Shown here one piece after another: positions 46,540-58,878 of a stretch of 64,000 bases of DNA (positions are counted from its first letter, which is position 1; each line of letters opens with the position of its first letter). Origin of the DNA: Podaxis mareebaensis. Lineage: Eukaryota > Basidiomycota > Agaricomycetes > Agaricales > Agaricaceae. The notes under the pieces are model-generated. The model was given only the letters and a program-made list of their open reading frames with translations. It was not told where the DNA came from and did no database searches. Position numbers and translations under genes: made by a program. The stretch lies in NCBI GenBank assembly GCA_018524725.1, contig JAEUWP010000057.1, positions 1 to 64,000 on the forward strand. The letters are read 5' to 3'.

Positions 46540-49304
46540 TTAAACATCAGAACCACTAGATAATTCCGAATCAGACCCCTTGTACTCTGACCCTTCATCC
46601 TCGTCTTTCAAGGTCAAATCCGTAAGTCGCCTTTTCCCATTTCTAGTCTTCCCCCTCTCTTCCCCCTTTCCCTTGGGTTGCGGAGTTGGAGATCGGGGTT
46701 GATAGAATGATAGCGACAAGACTTGTGGAGATTCAGCCTCCTTCGAGAGAGTTGTCGAGCCAGTTGTGGATTGAGAGGACGTAGACTGAGAATAGGCGTG
46801 GAAGAATTCGGAGCCGTAGTCAAGGAAGAGTTCGGAGCCTGGCTCGATGTCTTTCACTGGTTACAAGGTGGGTAATTAAACTTGGAAGAATGAGTAGATA
46901 TACTAACTTGCGAAAATGCCTATTCGATGCTCTCCATTAACTAACCGGACTGTGTTGCATTTTTCGTGTCAGCCGTGCCAAGAGGAGGATACAAGAGTTT
47001 GAAACGTACCATACGCACGGACGTTAACCTGGTCCCCTGAACCATGATTGATATATCTTGACTCATTGCCGACAGTAGTCCCGTCTATTGAGAGTGTAGA
47101 ATTGAGCTTGAACATGTACTGGCGATTTGCATGTGCCGCTACTGGGCTGTTTCATGATCAACTTTAATGGTCGCAGAAAGGGAAGAGAAGACGCACTCGC
47201 GTGATTTGGTTGTGAGCTCGTATATCAGGTCACCGATGTATTCTAACCGGTAAGGGGCGTGTTAGTATTTTTAACGGGAACAGTCACCTTACAAAATAAC
47301 CTGTGATGAGTTCGCCTTCGCGTGCAGCCTCGGCGAGATAATATCCCAGACCCCATTTACTTCTGTGTACGACCCCGTGCTGTGTAACAAGACATTAACC
47401 CGCGAACACTGTTACAATGTAATTGACATTACCTTATGTCGCATATGCTGGATCGTTGCATTCTTGCACACATCAGTTGTGGGGTCTAAACAGCAACTCG
47501 CCAGTCGTTCATGTATCAATGAACAAATATTACAGGATACCTACCTCTCGCTTCACATTTGAGACACAAGTCAGGGTCGCACTCCCGGTGTGCACGGTAA
47601 CAAGGACAGCGATCAGTTCCGCACGTCTTGTTCGAACGAGATTTTGTACACGTGCATCCACGCCATTTTCGAATGCACTTTTTGGAGCACTTACAAGCGC
47701 CGATGCAGTGTGCGTCGTTCAATGCACATGGGCAGTTAGTAGAGGCGTCACAGGGTCCTTCGTGGCTACAGGGGTAGTTCCTGAACGAGGGAGAGGTCAG
47801 AAGACAGAACGCGATGAGAGGGCAAACTCACGGGGTGAAGTTATCAGAGTCGAAGTCTAGTTTAACAGTTAGTAACTCTGGAGGGCGATTCGAGTGTATA
47901 CCCTACCGTTGAATTCGAGTTTATTTGGATTCGGAGTTTTGCGTGAGGGTGGCTTGGGTTGGGCAGGGAGGTTGTGGATCTGAGGGGTGAGCCATCGCTC
48001 GCGGCGGACAGCAACCTGGATCGGACTGTCAAACGAATCGATGCGTCATCTGCATGAAAGGAATTCTTACCTCCTTGCAAGGCTTACGTACAATGACGGC
48101 CAAGTCACACGGAAGAGTGTCTGGGGTGTATTTGAGTGTCGTGTGTAACATGTCGAGGTCTTCCTCCGACCAGTAAGAGATCTAAGTAGCCTTAGAATGG
48201 ATATGAGTATACTGAATGGAATGAAGATTTTACCGTGTCCGAGTGATGACCGAGGATGAAGCATTGTTTGCCACATGGTTCCGTAACGGAGCTGTATAAC
48301 GCTTCGTTGGAAAGCGTTGGGAGTATGGACGGTGGAAGTGGGAGTTCTCCGACTGGTCGGTGATTTAGAACGGGCAAACGTGGGAAGGGGTAGAGACATA
48401 CTGTGAGCGACGCAGTAACCGTGAAGACAGTTACGGTTGGTGCAAAAATACTGCAAGAGGTCGTTAAGGATCTGAGACGGAGGTGCGTTAGTGTGGTGGG
48501 GTTCATATGGTACGTTGCAAGCATGAAGCGGGTTCTCTGGTGGCCATTCGGGGTATTCTCTGGGTGTAACATGTTAGAGTTCGAATAGGGTGATGCAGGC
48601 CGGTGTGGGCTACCTTCGGCGAGCACCGAGATAGGAGGTGATTTTGCGGGTCATACCAGGAGGCATGATTTTAGTATCAATAATTTGTTGTAAGGTCAGT
48701 CCGTGATCATTTGTGAGCTCTTTGACGGCTTGAGTGCAGATAGCTTCCCCTGCGAGCGTGTTGGCGTTGGAGGATGCGGCGCTCAAGGTCGTGACTTACA
48801 ATCTGGGTCATCAGGACTTTGCCAGGAAAAGAAGTTATAGTGTTGCATTTGAGGTTCGTGATCAAAGGTGGGATCATCGGAATAGGGGATGAAAGGCATA
48901 TAATGAGAGTCATCTCCGACCATGATACCCCGCGTGGCTGGCGTACAGGAGTCATACGCTGGGTGTGGTAGGATGGATTCCACATCCAAGCGTTCAGCAT
49001 CGAGTGTATAGGTTTGCGCAGAATCAGAATCGGAATCAGAATCGTATTCAGTGACCATGAAAACTGCGTCAGTTCCAACAGTGACGACTTCTGCTGCAGG
49101 TTCTGCGGACACCGGATTGTATGTCAAAGGGGAGTCGCACATGAGTGAGCTGAGGACATGTGTGTCATGGATTTGTTTCCACTGGTAGAAGCGTTTCCAG
49201 CATGACCGAAAGACAGCGAGGACGAGGGCGACAGGGGGTTCCATAGCACTGAGCAGAACGCGCATAACAAGCATCGACGCGTTTTTTGATGTCCTGATTT
49301 CCAT
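46540..49304 (-). CDS. EZH2: E(z)/KMT6-type H3K27 methyltransferase (PRC2)
   Basis: Catalytic subunit of Polycomb repressive complex 2, likely trimethylating H3K27 in facultative heterochromatin. The start is the ATG at 49304 (MEIRTSKNASMLVMRVLL). The N-terminal half includes VEEWP-like helices (FRSCWKRFYQWKQIHDTHVL) and ELTNDHGLTLQQIIDTKIMP. NRNCLHGYCVAH and EPCGKQCFILGHHSD form Cys/His clusters typical of the MCSS/SANT2 region. The CXC domain reads HCIGACKCSKKCIRKWRGC and then CTCTKSRSNKTCGTDRCPC. The SET domain has YMFKLNSTLSIDGTTVGNES, RYINHGSGDQVNVRAY, VNGEHRIGIFASKDIEPGSE and LFLDYGSEFF. The usual NHSxxPN is NHGSGDQVN, a variant noted separately. The C-terminus is a charged tail after SET. 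Many short introns; stop at 46540-46542. The symbol follows common use for the family. Confidence 0.92.
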
Positions 49305-49533
49305 TTAAGGAGAAGGTATTCCTTGACCATGAAATGTGTAAAGCTCGGTGTAAAAACATGTTTTTCTTCTGCAGTTACGGTCACCCTTGCATACTAAAAC
49401 AAGAGCGGGATATATCAGAATTGACTCGAGTCATCGCTTGGACTCATACCAAGGATGGAGTCAAGGGTTTGGTTACATAAGCAGCGATTACATAGCCAAA
49501 AAGTGTAGCTGTCCAACTCTCCCATAGACCATC
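49305..49533. promoter_or_regulatory. 229-bp divergent promoter EZH2 / BRR2
   Basis: The ATGs of the two genes are 229 bp apart in opposite directions. The segment 49356-49533 was copied, with its BRR2-proximal sequence, to 63622-63806. Conserved blocks between the two copies include CCTTGCATACTAAAAC, TTACATAAGCAGC and CCAAAAAGTGTAG near the BRR2 start. Confidence 0.6.
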
Positions 49534-52500
49534 ATGTCAGGCCGCCCCGGAAAACCAGATCTTTCTGGATACAACTACGGCGCTATCTCCTCTCTTGTCC
49601 TTACTGCAGATAGGTCTGCTCTTCCACGCAGAGACAAGGAGCCAGATGGCGCACCAACCTCCCTCGTAGGCCGCATCGACCCACGGGAAATGGGCTCTCG
49701 TGTCGTCCGCCAAGCCCCGAAGGACCTCGACAAGAAGAAGAAAAAGGCCGCGGAGGCACACGAACACGCAGATAAGCAAGTGAAGCGACGTGCAGAGGGT
49801 GCTGGCTTCGGCTATGCAGACATCATCGAGTCCACTCAGGAATTGGAGGGCCTCACATATCGACCTCGGACGGCGGAGACACGCGAGGTCTACGAACTCA
49901 TCCTCGCTGGCGTTCACACCGCCCTCGGGGACCAGGCCCAGGATATCGTGCGTAGTGCCGCCGATGCGGTGCTCGAGACACTCAAGAACGACTCCCTAAA
50001 AGATTTCGACAAAAAGCGTGAAGTCGAGGAGGTCCTTGGTCCCATATCCGGCGAACAATTTTCGCAGCTTCTCAGTCTTTCAAAAAAGATCACTGACTAC
50101 CATGCCGAAGATGAAGTCATGGCCGACCCCGACATGGAGCGCAAAGACGCTGAGATCGACGACGAAGTGGGTGTTGCCGTCGTGTTTGACGAGGAAGAAC
50201 AGGAAGAGGAGGACGAAGAGGGTTATGAGATTCGTGATGAATCGGACGAAGAGGAGGAGGAAGAGGAGGAAGAAGAGGCTACTGCAGAGGAAGGAGCTGG
50301 GGAGGAGGAGCTGGTGATAGGAGGGGAAGGACGCGACAAGGGTCGCAAGGCCCAGAAAGACATTGTGTCCCCTCATTCCATCGACGGCTTCTGGGTCCAA
50401 CGCCAGATATCCGAAATCTATCCAGACCCCGTCACCGCCGCCGACAAGGCATCTTCCGTTTTATCCATCCTCGGTTCTGAGTCAAGTCTGCGTGACTGCG
50501 AGAACCAGTTGATGGAGCTTTTCGACTATCAGAGTCACCATATCATCCAAGTTTTCATCAAGAATCGCGATGCCATTGTCTGGTGTACGAAGCTCATGCG
50601 TAGCGATGCCGACGAGCGCGTCAACGTCGAGGTGGCAATGAGGGAGAAGGGTGTTGGTTGGATTTTGCGTGAGTTGGCTGGAGACAAGCAGGCGAAAGCG
50701 GAACATGATGCCATGGATGTCGACGAGCCGAAGCCTGAGGTACCGAAAACTGCTACCCTCGCCCCAGGATCGACAGTGCAACCCAAACGCGTCCTGGATC
50801 TTGAGAATCTGGCGTTCAGCCAGGGTGGTCACCTCATGTCAAACAAGAAATGCAAGCTCCCCGAAGGCTCATTCAAGCGCTCAAAAAAGGGATATGAGGA
50901 GATCCACGTACCTGCGCCCAAGTCCAAGCCCGTTGCCGACAACGAGCTTGTCCCTGTCTCATCTCTTCCTGTTTGGGCACGCGAGGCCTTTACAGTTCCC
51001 CGCTTCAATCGTATACAAAGCAGACTCTTCCCCATTGCTTTCGGCACCGATGAGCCCATCCTTCTTTGCGCGCCCACTGGTGCTGGAAAGGTATGTTGAC
51101 CACATCTGCCCATCTTTTCTGGATACTAACGTTTTACTAGACCAATGTCGCCATGCTCACCATCCTTAATGAGCTTTCCAAGTGGCGCAATGAAGAAACT
51201 GGTGAATTCGAGCTCGATAGCTTCAAGATTGTTTATATTGCTCCCATGAAGGCCCTCGTTCAGGAAATGGTCGGCAACTTCTCAACTCGCCTCAAAGCCT
51301 TTGGCATCAGAGTTGGCGAACTTACCGGAGACGCTCAAATGACCAAGCAGCAGATCGCCGAGACCCAAATCATTGTCACGACTCCCGAGAAGTGGGATGT
51401 TATTACCCGCAAAAGTACCGATACCAGTTATACCAATTTAGTCCGCCTCATCATCATTGACGAAATCCACCTTCTCCACGACGAACGTGGTCCTGTCCTC
51501 GAAGCCATCATTGCCCGTACTATCCGCCGCATGGAACAGACGAACGAATATGTTCGTCTCGTCGGTCTCTCCGCCACCCTCCCTAACTACCAAGACGTCG
51601 CCACCTTCCTCCGCGTCGACGAGAGCAAGGGTCTCTTTTACTTTGACGCGACGTATCGCCCTTGTGCCCTTCAGCAACAATTCATCGGTATCACCGAAAA
51701 GAAGGCGATCAAAAGGTATCAAGTCATGAACGAGGTTTGCTACGAGAAGGTCCTTGATCAGGCCGGGAAGAACCAAACGCTGGTTTTCGTTCACTCTCGT
51801 AAGGAGACCGCGAAGACGGCCAAGTTCCTCCGCGACATGGCCGTGGAGAAGGAGACCATCACACAATTTGTCAAGCCCGAAGGTGCTACGCGTGAGATTC
51901 TCACTGAAGAATCGTCCAACGTGAAAGATCCCAACCTTCGCGACCTCCTCCCATTCGGTTTTGCCATCCACCACGCTGGTATGTCTCGCCCCGACCGCTC
52001 ACTCGTCGAGGACCTCTTTGCGGAGGGCCACGTTCAAGTGCTCGTCTGTACCGCTACGCTTGCGTGGGGTGTCAACCTTCCCGCGCATACTGTTATCATT
52101 AAGGGGACCCAGATATATAACCCCGAGAAGGGACGTTGGGTCGAGCTTTCTAGCCAGGACGTGTTGCAGATGCTCGGGCGTGCAGGGCGACCGCAGTATG
52201 ACACGTTTGGTGAAGGTGTGATCATCACCAATCATCAGGAGTTGCAGTATTACTTGAGTTTGTTGAATCAACAGTTGCCGATCGAGAGTCAGTTCGTGTC
52301 GAAGTTGGCGGATAATTTGAATGCGGAGATCGTGCTTGGGACGATTAGGAATAGGGATGAGGCGGTGCAGTGGTTGGGATATACATACTTGTGAGTGCTT
52401 GCATTGGGTTGCGGCTGGTGGGATTTTAACTGACTTAATTGATAGGTATGTTCGTATGCTCAAGGACCCTGGCCTTTACGGGGTCGGTATCGACTATCAG

Positions 52501-55500
52501 GATGACGCAGGCCTGATACAGAAGCGTGCTGACATCGTCCACTCTGCCGCTGTGCTGCTGGAGAAGTGCCAGCTGATCAAATACGAACGCGCGTCGGGAC
52601 GTTTCCAGAGTACCGAGCTGGGCAAGATTGCGTCACATTACTATGTGTCGTATAACTCGATGATGGTGTATAACAAGCATTTGAAGCCTACGATGTCAAC
52701 GCTGGAACTGTTCAGAGTCTTCGCATTATCGAACGAATTCAAGCTGATCCCTGTTCGACAGGAGGTGAGTTTCTCGTACCTGATTTTGTCGGGCTGATGC
52801 TAACAATGGTTGCAGGAAAAGTTGGAGTTGACGAAGCTGTTGGAACGTGTTCCGATACCGGTTAAGGAGAGTGTTGAGGAGCCCGCTGCAAAGATAAATG
52901 TGCTATTACAAGCCTATATCTCGCAGTTGAAGCTCGAGGGATTCGTTCTCGTTGCGGATATGGTGTTCGTACAGCAATCCGCTGGACGGTGAGCGTCTTT
53001 GCCTTTCTCCAGGTGACTGATTTCTAATGTGACCTGACCGTATTTAGTATCCTTCGTGCGATGTTTGAGATTTGTCTCAAACGCGGATGGGCTGTTCCTG
53101 CGAAGGCCGCACTGGACCTATGCAAGATGGTGGAGAAGCGGATGTGGGGATCTATGACTCCGCTGAGACAGTTTAAGGGCGTCCCTCCTGAAATTATTAG
53201 GAAGGCCGAGGGCAAACAATTCGTAAGCTACTCTCATCTGCTCTCACTCATAATTGGTACTAATGATTTGCTGGTTGTAGCCGTGGTACCGATACTTTGA
53301 CCTTACGCCTCCTGAAATTGGAGAATTAATCGGTATTCCGAATGCTGGGAAGCTCGTGCATAGGCTGGTACACAGTTTCCCTAAACTTCAGTAAGTGTTT
53401 TCGGACGTTTTCTTCTCAATCCGCGTTGACCAATTTTGTATAGGCTTCAAGCCCAGGTCCAACCGATCACTCGCTCCCTCCTTCGCATCGATCTCTCCAT
53501 CATCCCTGATTTCCGATGGGACGAAAAGATCCATGGTTCCGCGGAGACTTTCATCATCCTCGTCGAGGACGTCGATGGCGAAGTGATCTTGTTCCACGAC
53601 AACTTCGTGCTTCGTCAACGGTACGCCGAAGACGAGCATAACGTCACCCTCACTGTCCCCATGTTTGAGCCCGTTCCCCCCAACTATTATATCTCTATCG
53701 TTTCGGACAGATGGCTGCATTCCGAGACCAGGCTGCCAATCAGCTTCAAGCACCTCATTCTCCCCGCCAAGTTCCCACCTCCCACTTCTCTCCTCGACCT
53801 CCAAGCTCTTCCGTTGTCAGCACTCCACAACAAGGAATTCGAGGCGATTTATGCTAGCACCATCAGTGAATTCAACAAGATTCAGACGCAAGTTTTCCAA
53901 GCGCTTTATACGTCTGATGAAAACATCTTCATTGGTGCTCCGACGGGTAGCGGGAAGACAATCTGTGCAGAGTTCGCGCTGTTGAGGCTATGGAGTAAGA
54001 GGGAGCAGCCGAGGGCTGTGTGTATCGAGCCGTTCCAGGAGATGGTAGACCAGAGGGTGGAGGAGTGGAGGAGGAAATTCGGGAACCTGCAAGGTGGGAA
54101 GGAGATCGTGGGGCTTACCGGGGAGACCAGTGCGGATTTGAGGTTGTTGGAGAAGGCGGATGTGGTCGTGTGCACGCCTACACAGGTAAGTCTTACTACT
54201 TTAGGTTAGATGGATGGGATGCTGACGCGCTAATTCAGTGGGATGTTTTGTCGAGGCGATGGCGCCAGAGGAAGAATGTGCAGAATATCGGGTTGTTGAT
54301 TGCGGATGAGATCCAGCAGGTTGGAGGAGAGGTTGGGCCAACATACGAAGTTATCATCTCGAGGACGCGGTATGTCTCGTTCCAGACTAAGGTGCCCACG
54401 CGTATTGTTGCATGTGGAGTGTCACTCGCAAACGCAGAGGACCTCGGAGAGTGGATCGGCGCGAAGTCGCACACTATTTTCAATTTCTCACCCAAGTATG
54501 TTTCCTTACTTTCCTTGTTGCTGTTGTGGATGCTGATGATGAGGCACTAGCGCGCGACCACTGAATATGGAGATCCACATTCAATCATTCACGATCCCCC
54601 ACTTCCCGTCTCTCATGATCGCCATGTCCAAACCTGCGTACCTCGCCATTCTTGAATACTCACCTACGAAGCCGGTCATCGTGTTTGTTCCATCACGTCG
54701 ACAGTGTCGTCTTGCAGTCGACGATCTCCTCACCCACTGCGCAGCCGACGACCACCAGGATCGTTTCCTCAACCTCGAGCTCGATGAGCTACAGAAGCAC
54801 TTGGATCATATCAGTGACAAGGGGCTCGTGGAGACGTTGAAGCACGGTATTGGATACTACCATGAGGCGTTGGATAAACAAGACAAGAGGATTGTACAGC
54901 GCTTGTTCGAATCCGGTGCGATTCAGGTGCTCGTTGCTTCCAAGGTGCGTCACATCGCTTATGCTGTCATGCAATGAATTATAATGCTGACATGCTTGTA
55001 GGATACTGCCTGGAGCTTGCCCGTCGCTAGCCATATGGTGATCATCATGGGCGTGCAATCGTATGAGGGCAAGGAGCACCGTTATGTTGATTATCCTGTT
55101 ATGGACGTGTTGCAGATGATGGGTCGCGCGTGCCGACCAAGAGAAGACTCGAACAGCCGGTGTGTGCTGATGTGCCAACAGACGCGAAAGGACTTCTACA
55201 AGAAGTTCCTCGCAGAGGGCCTGCCCATCGAGTCGCATCTTCCGACACATTTGTTGCACGACTACTTCCTGGCGGAGATTGCTGTGAAGACCATCGAAAA
55301 CAAGCAGGATGCTATGGTAAGATCATGCCTTGTGTTTGTGGAGCGATTTAGCTGATGAGCTTGCACTGTAGGATATCCTGACGTGGACGTACTTCTATCG
55401 CCGCATGACCCAAAATCCCAACTATTACAACTTGCACAACGTCAGCCATCAACACTTGTCAGACCATCTGTCCGAATTGGTCGAGAACACGCTCAATGAC

Positions 55501-56772
55501 TTGGTCAACTCGAAGTGTATTGCTATCGGTGAGTGTCCTTATTGTAGTGACAAAGATATGAAGTTGACGCATTGGACAGAGGATGAGATGGATGTTTCGG
55601 CACTCAATCTGGGCATGATCGCCGCATATTACAATATTTCCTGTATGTCTTTCCCATTCTACATATTGGGACATATTACTGACATGGTGATAGACGTCAC
55701 CGTCGAGGTTTATACCCTCTCTCTCAAGGAACGCACGAAGCTCAAGGGCCTCCTCGAAGTCGTCTCCTCGTCTGCGGAGTTTGAAAGTATCCCCATCCGT
55801 CGGCACGAAGAAGTGCTGTTGCGCCGCATTTACGACCGAGTTCCTGTCAAGCTCGACCACGTCGATTTCGAAGCTCCCCACTTCAAGACATTCTTGCTGC
55901 TGCAGGCGCACTTTTCACGTTTGCAACTCCCGCCTGATCTTGCTGCGGACCAGGTTCTTGTTCTGGAAAAGATCTTGAACCTGTTGTCAGCATGTGTGGA
56001 TGTCATGTCGTCGAATGCGTGGTTGAATGCTCTGGGTGCCATGGACCTTTCACAGATGTGTGTGCAAGCAATGTGGGAGAAGGATTCACCGTTGAAGCAG
56101 GTCCCACATTTCGAACCAGAGGTGAGTTATCGATTTCATACATCATGATGCAGCTCAGTGACTAACATTTACATGAAAGCTTATCAAACGATGCAACGAG
56201 GCGGGTATCGAGACAGTGTACGATATCATGGAAATGGAGGATGATGATCGCACAAAGCTGCTCCAGATGACCTCGTCACAGATGTACGTCCTACCTTGCG
56301 TTGTGAGCCCATCGCAATTTTGACCGCTTTGTTTAGGCGCGATGTCGCGATGTTCGTCAATTCGTATCCCACCCTCGATGTCTCATACGACCTCGTCAAA
56401 GGCGATTATACTGCCGGTGCCCCTATCACTCTCAAAGTTACCCTCGCACGTGATGTCGACGAGGACGAAGAAGAGAGTGACCAAACCGTCATCGCGCCGT
56501 TCTATCCATTGAAAAAACTCGCCAACTGGTGGGTGGTCCTTGGAGACCGAGACAGTCGGCAACTCTACGTGATTAAAAAGGTCACTGTGACCAAGAGCCT
56601 CGTCGTCAAGCTCGAGTTTACGTTGCCCAAGGGTACACACCGTCCTCGACTTTATGTTGTGTGTGACTCGTATGTTGGTGCTGATCACGATATCGAGCTT
56701 GACCCAATTGAGGTGGCAGAGGGAGAGGAGAGCGATAGTGATGAGGATATGGAGAGTGATGATGAGGAGTGA
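49534..56772 (+). CDS. BRR2: U5 snRNP RNA helicase BRR2
   Basis: Ski2-like helicase that unwinds U4/U6 during spliceosome activation. The start is the ATG at 49534 ([15 protein letters not shown]), 15 exons, about 2,160 residues, matching yeast and human lengths. An N-terminal plug region has acidic stretches (50190-50330) and the Brr2 signature [19 protein letters not shown]. Cassette 1: APTGAGK-TNVAML (P-loop split by intron 1), [65 protein letters not shown], then a Sec63 domain. Cassette 2: [36 protein letters not shown] (divergent DEIQ box, expected of the inactive cassette), [13 protein letters not shown], and a second Sec63 domain ending in an acidic tail ([11 protein letters not shown]). 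Introns at about 55530 and 55644 are each 51 nt and stop-free. Copies of parts of this gene occur at 4068-5127, 58432-58500 and 63622-64000. Confidence 0.97.
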
Positions 56773-57750
56773 TGAACAGACGAGTTCCAGGGACCATACA
56801 GTTTTGCTTTTTCGTCGATTTCATGCTTGCGGTGTATTTGTAGCCATTGTAGATAACACATATGTTTTGCGTAGTTTTTGATGATACCTTATAATTCATG
56901 TGTGGTCGCTCAGTCTTAGTCGCGAGAAGCGAACAACGCGCAAATTAAGCACACATCCAACTTGAGCAGGCTTAAGAGTCGATGCGTACTGATAGAGTGG
57001 ATCAGCGAGTAGGTTAAGGGTTGCAGGTTGGGACATGATAGTGAAATTAATTCATCTTTTCTTCATGAGCGTCTTCCTTAGTCTATCCCCGAAAAACAGA
57101 CGTGAGGAAGGTGATTGCGTTCGAGTGCTGAACGCGTGGCGACATCATAGCTCAAGTACTCACTCTTCCTGCTAATGCTCACTGCGCACTTGACGTTGGT
57201 AGCATTCCGTCGTCGTAGCCCTTTGTCTGTCGTAGCAGCCAGGATATCATTATACCATCAACCATGGACAGTTCAAAGGAGATTCATTACGGGGAATACA
57301 GACTCGAACAAACTCGGTGGGATCAAGATACAGCATTCACGTTTATAGCAGAAAAGGGGCCAGATGCAAAATGAAGGTGGAACGGTGATCTATTTGGTAA
57401 TGGGAATGGGAAGGACGAGTTGTAGGGAGTAGGTGAAGGCAAAGGTATGCTATTTCAACAGACACTAGTAGAGCTTCATTCACAAATCTGAACAGGAAAG
57501 CTCGAACGACATCATCACGTATATTCAAACCCATCCTCCCACTCGGACATCTCCTACATTCCACCAACTTCGAGCAACACCACGGGTCCAAAATGCCAGC
57601 ATCGGCGCTAACACTACCGCCCACAGTATTCCTCCTTCACCCACCTCAACCCTGTCCCACGTCGGAAGGTTGATACTGTTGTCTCTGGGGCTTCCTATGC
57701 CTGATGTGTCCTTTCGCAGCGTGTCGCCGGCGAGGAGGGCATTTGAGTAG
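56773..57750. other. Region with conflicting short frames
   Basis: 3' flank of BRR2, then a stretch where both strands show short frames. On the minus strand, about 57768-57529 reads SDYSNALLAGDTLRKDTSG and then GGILWAVVLAPMLAFWTRG, a possible single-pass membrane C-terminus ending at TGA near 57529. On the plus strand, an ATG at about 57264 opens a 36-codon frame. I cannot decide between an unannotated minus-strand gene and upstream exons of the plus-strand gene at 57751. Confidence 0.35.
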
Positions 57751-58193
57751 TCTGATTCGACAGATGCAGGAGATTTCGTGAGAGACGCAACAAAGGACGC
57801 CGAGTTCCAAATAGCGCTAGCATACGAGTGCGAGCTCAGTCGCGACGGCCACGATCCTCACGATAGTGAAACAAATGAATATACAGAACAAGAGGGGCAG
57901 GCGAAAGAGCAAGCGATAAGAGGGCAAGTACCGACATTCGCGGACCAAACGAGGTATTTGAGAAGACTAGACGTCGTGGAGAAACGGTTGGCGGGGTTGG
58001 AGGTAATCAAGAGAGTGTGTGGTGAGGAAGCGCAGAGGGGTGCAAGAAGGTTGGCCATCGGTGGATTTGGGATGTCTCAAGCCGTCAGGAGGCTCTACAC
58101 CGTGCGGGAGGGTTCGATCTGGAGTTGTGGGCAGAGTTGATTGGGGAACGAAGGGCTTTGTACAAAGAAATTGGGCGCATTGCGGAAGACTAA
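57751..58193 (+). CDS. Unrecognised helical protein, 3' part only
   Basis: Two terminal exons are supported: one opening after a TAG (acceptor) at 57750 and running to about 58014, then an intron with donor GTGTGT and acceptor CGTCAG (ending just before GAGGCTCTAC at 58091), then a last exon to TAA at 58191-58193. The joined frame reads DATKDAEFQIALAYECELSR, QTRYLRRLDVVEKRLAGLEV and then EALHRAGGFDLELWAELIGE, RRALYKEIGRIAED. This is a regular amphipathic helical protein, possibly coiled coil. Upstream exons and the start are not resolved. The in-phase join between two separate frames is my main support. No family recognised. Confidence 0.5.
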
Positions 58194-58878
58194 GACGAGC
58201 AAAGGGCACACGAAGACAACGACGACGGCGACGACGATGGCGATGGCATTGTCGAGCAAGTCCGGTTAAAGCAGGGAAGAGAGGATAAAATATTGGATAT
58301 TGGATAATAACACATCTTATTCGAGACTTGGGTAGGTCCGCGTTAGGAGTATCACGATGATTGGTGTGTGTGTGGAGGCATTTTTACAAAAGGAATGAAC
58401 TGCCACGAATATGAGAGTCGTCGAGACCCCCATAGCTTGCCCGTCGCTAGCAACATGGTCATCATCACGGGCGTGCAATCCTACGGGCACGAGGACCTGG
58501 TAGTGTCTGCCAGTTCTGTGACTCAAGCCACCTGAACACGGTGACACCTGTTTACCCCAGGACATGGTGGTATCGGCCAAATGAGCTATATATTGACAGT
58601 CAACTCAGATGCAGAAGCTCTTCTCAGATATGTGGCAATTGTTGTGTTAGACCTTCATCTCGATTCTAAACGCAGACGATGGCAGTCGAACAGCCTTGCT
58701 TCTGACGCCCATCAACGTTCAACGCAGGCTGAACGTGCTGTTGCACGGAATGTTCCATGAAACGTTAGCCAATCCGGGCCCTTGGTGCAGATGCCATGAG
58801 GCAACTCGAGGCAGTTTTGACGCCCTAACCTTGCCTTTCACCCATTCCCCTACGTCCGTCTCAGCGAGAACCGTCGCC
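58194..58878. other. Upstream region of the NLR-like gene
   Basis: No gene. Holds the BRR2 fragment at 58432-58500 and the leader of the NLR-like gene. An open frame with no ATG precedes the ATG at 58879. Confidence 0.45.
58432..58500 (+). pseudogene. Short BRR2 fragment
   Basis: About 65 bp matches BRR2 55013-55080. The shared sequence runs from AGCTTGCCCGTCGCTAGC to about GGGCGTGCAATC and fades after GCACGAGGA. The left edge is within about 15 bp of the 5' edge of the fragment at 4068-5127. Two of its base changes (CATGGTCATC and CAATCCTA) are shared with that copy and not with BRR2. Confidence 0.75.

Noticed and set aside
49534..56772. Assigning the helicase to ASCC3/SLH1 instead of BRR2
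   Set aside because: The N-terminus ([14 protein letters not shown]), the length of about 2,160 residues and the divergent second DEIQ box fit BRR2.
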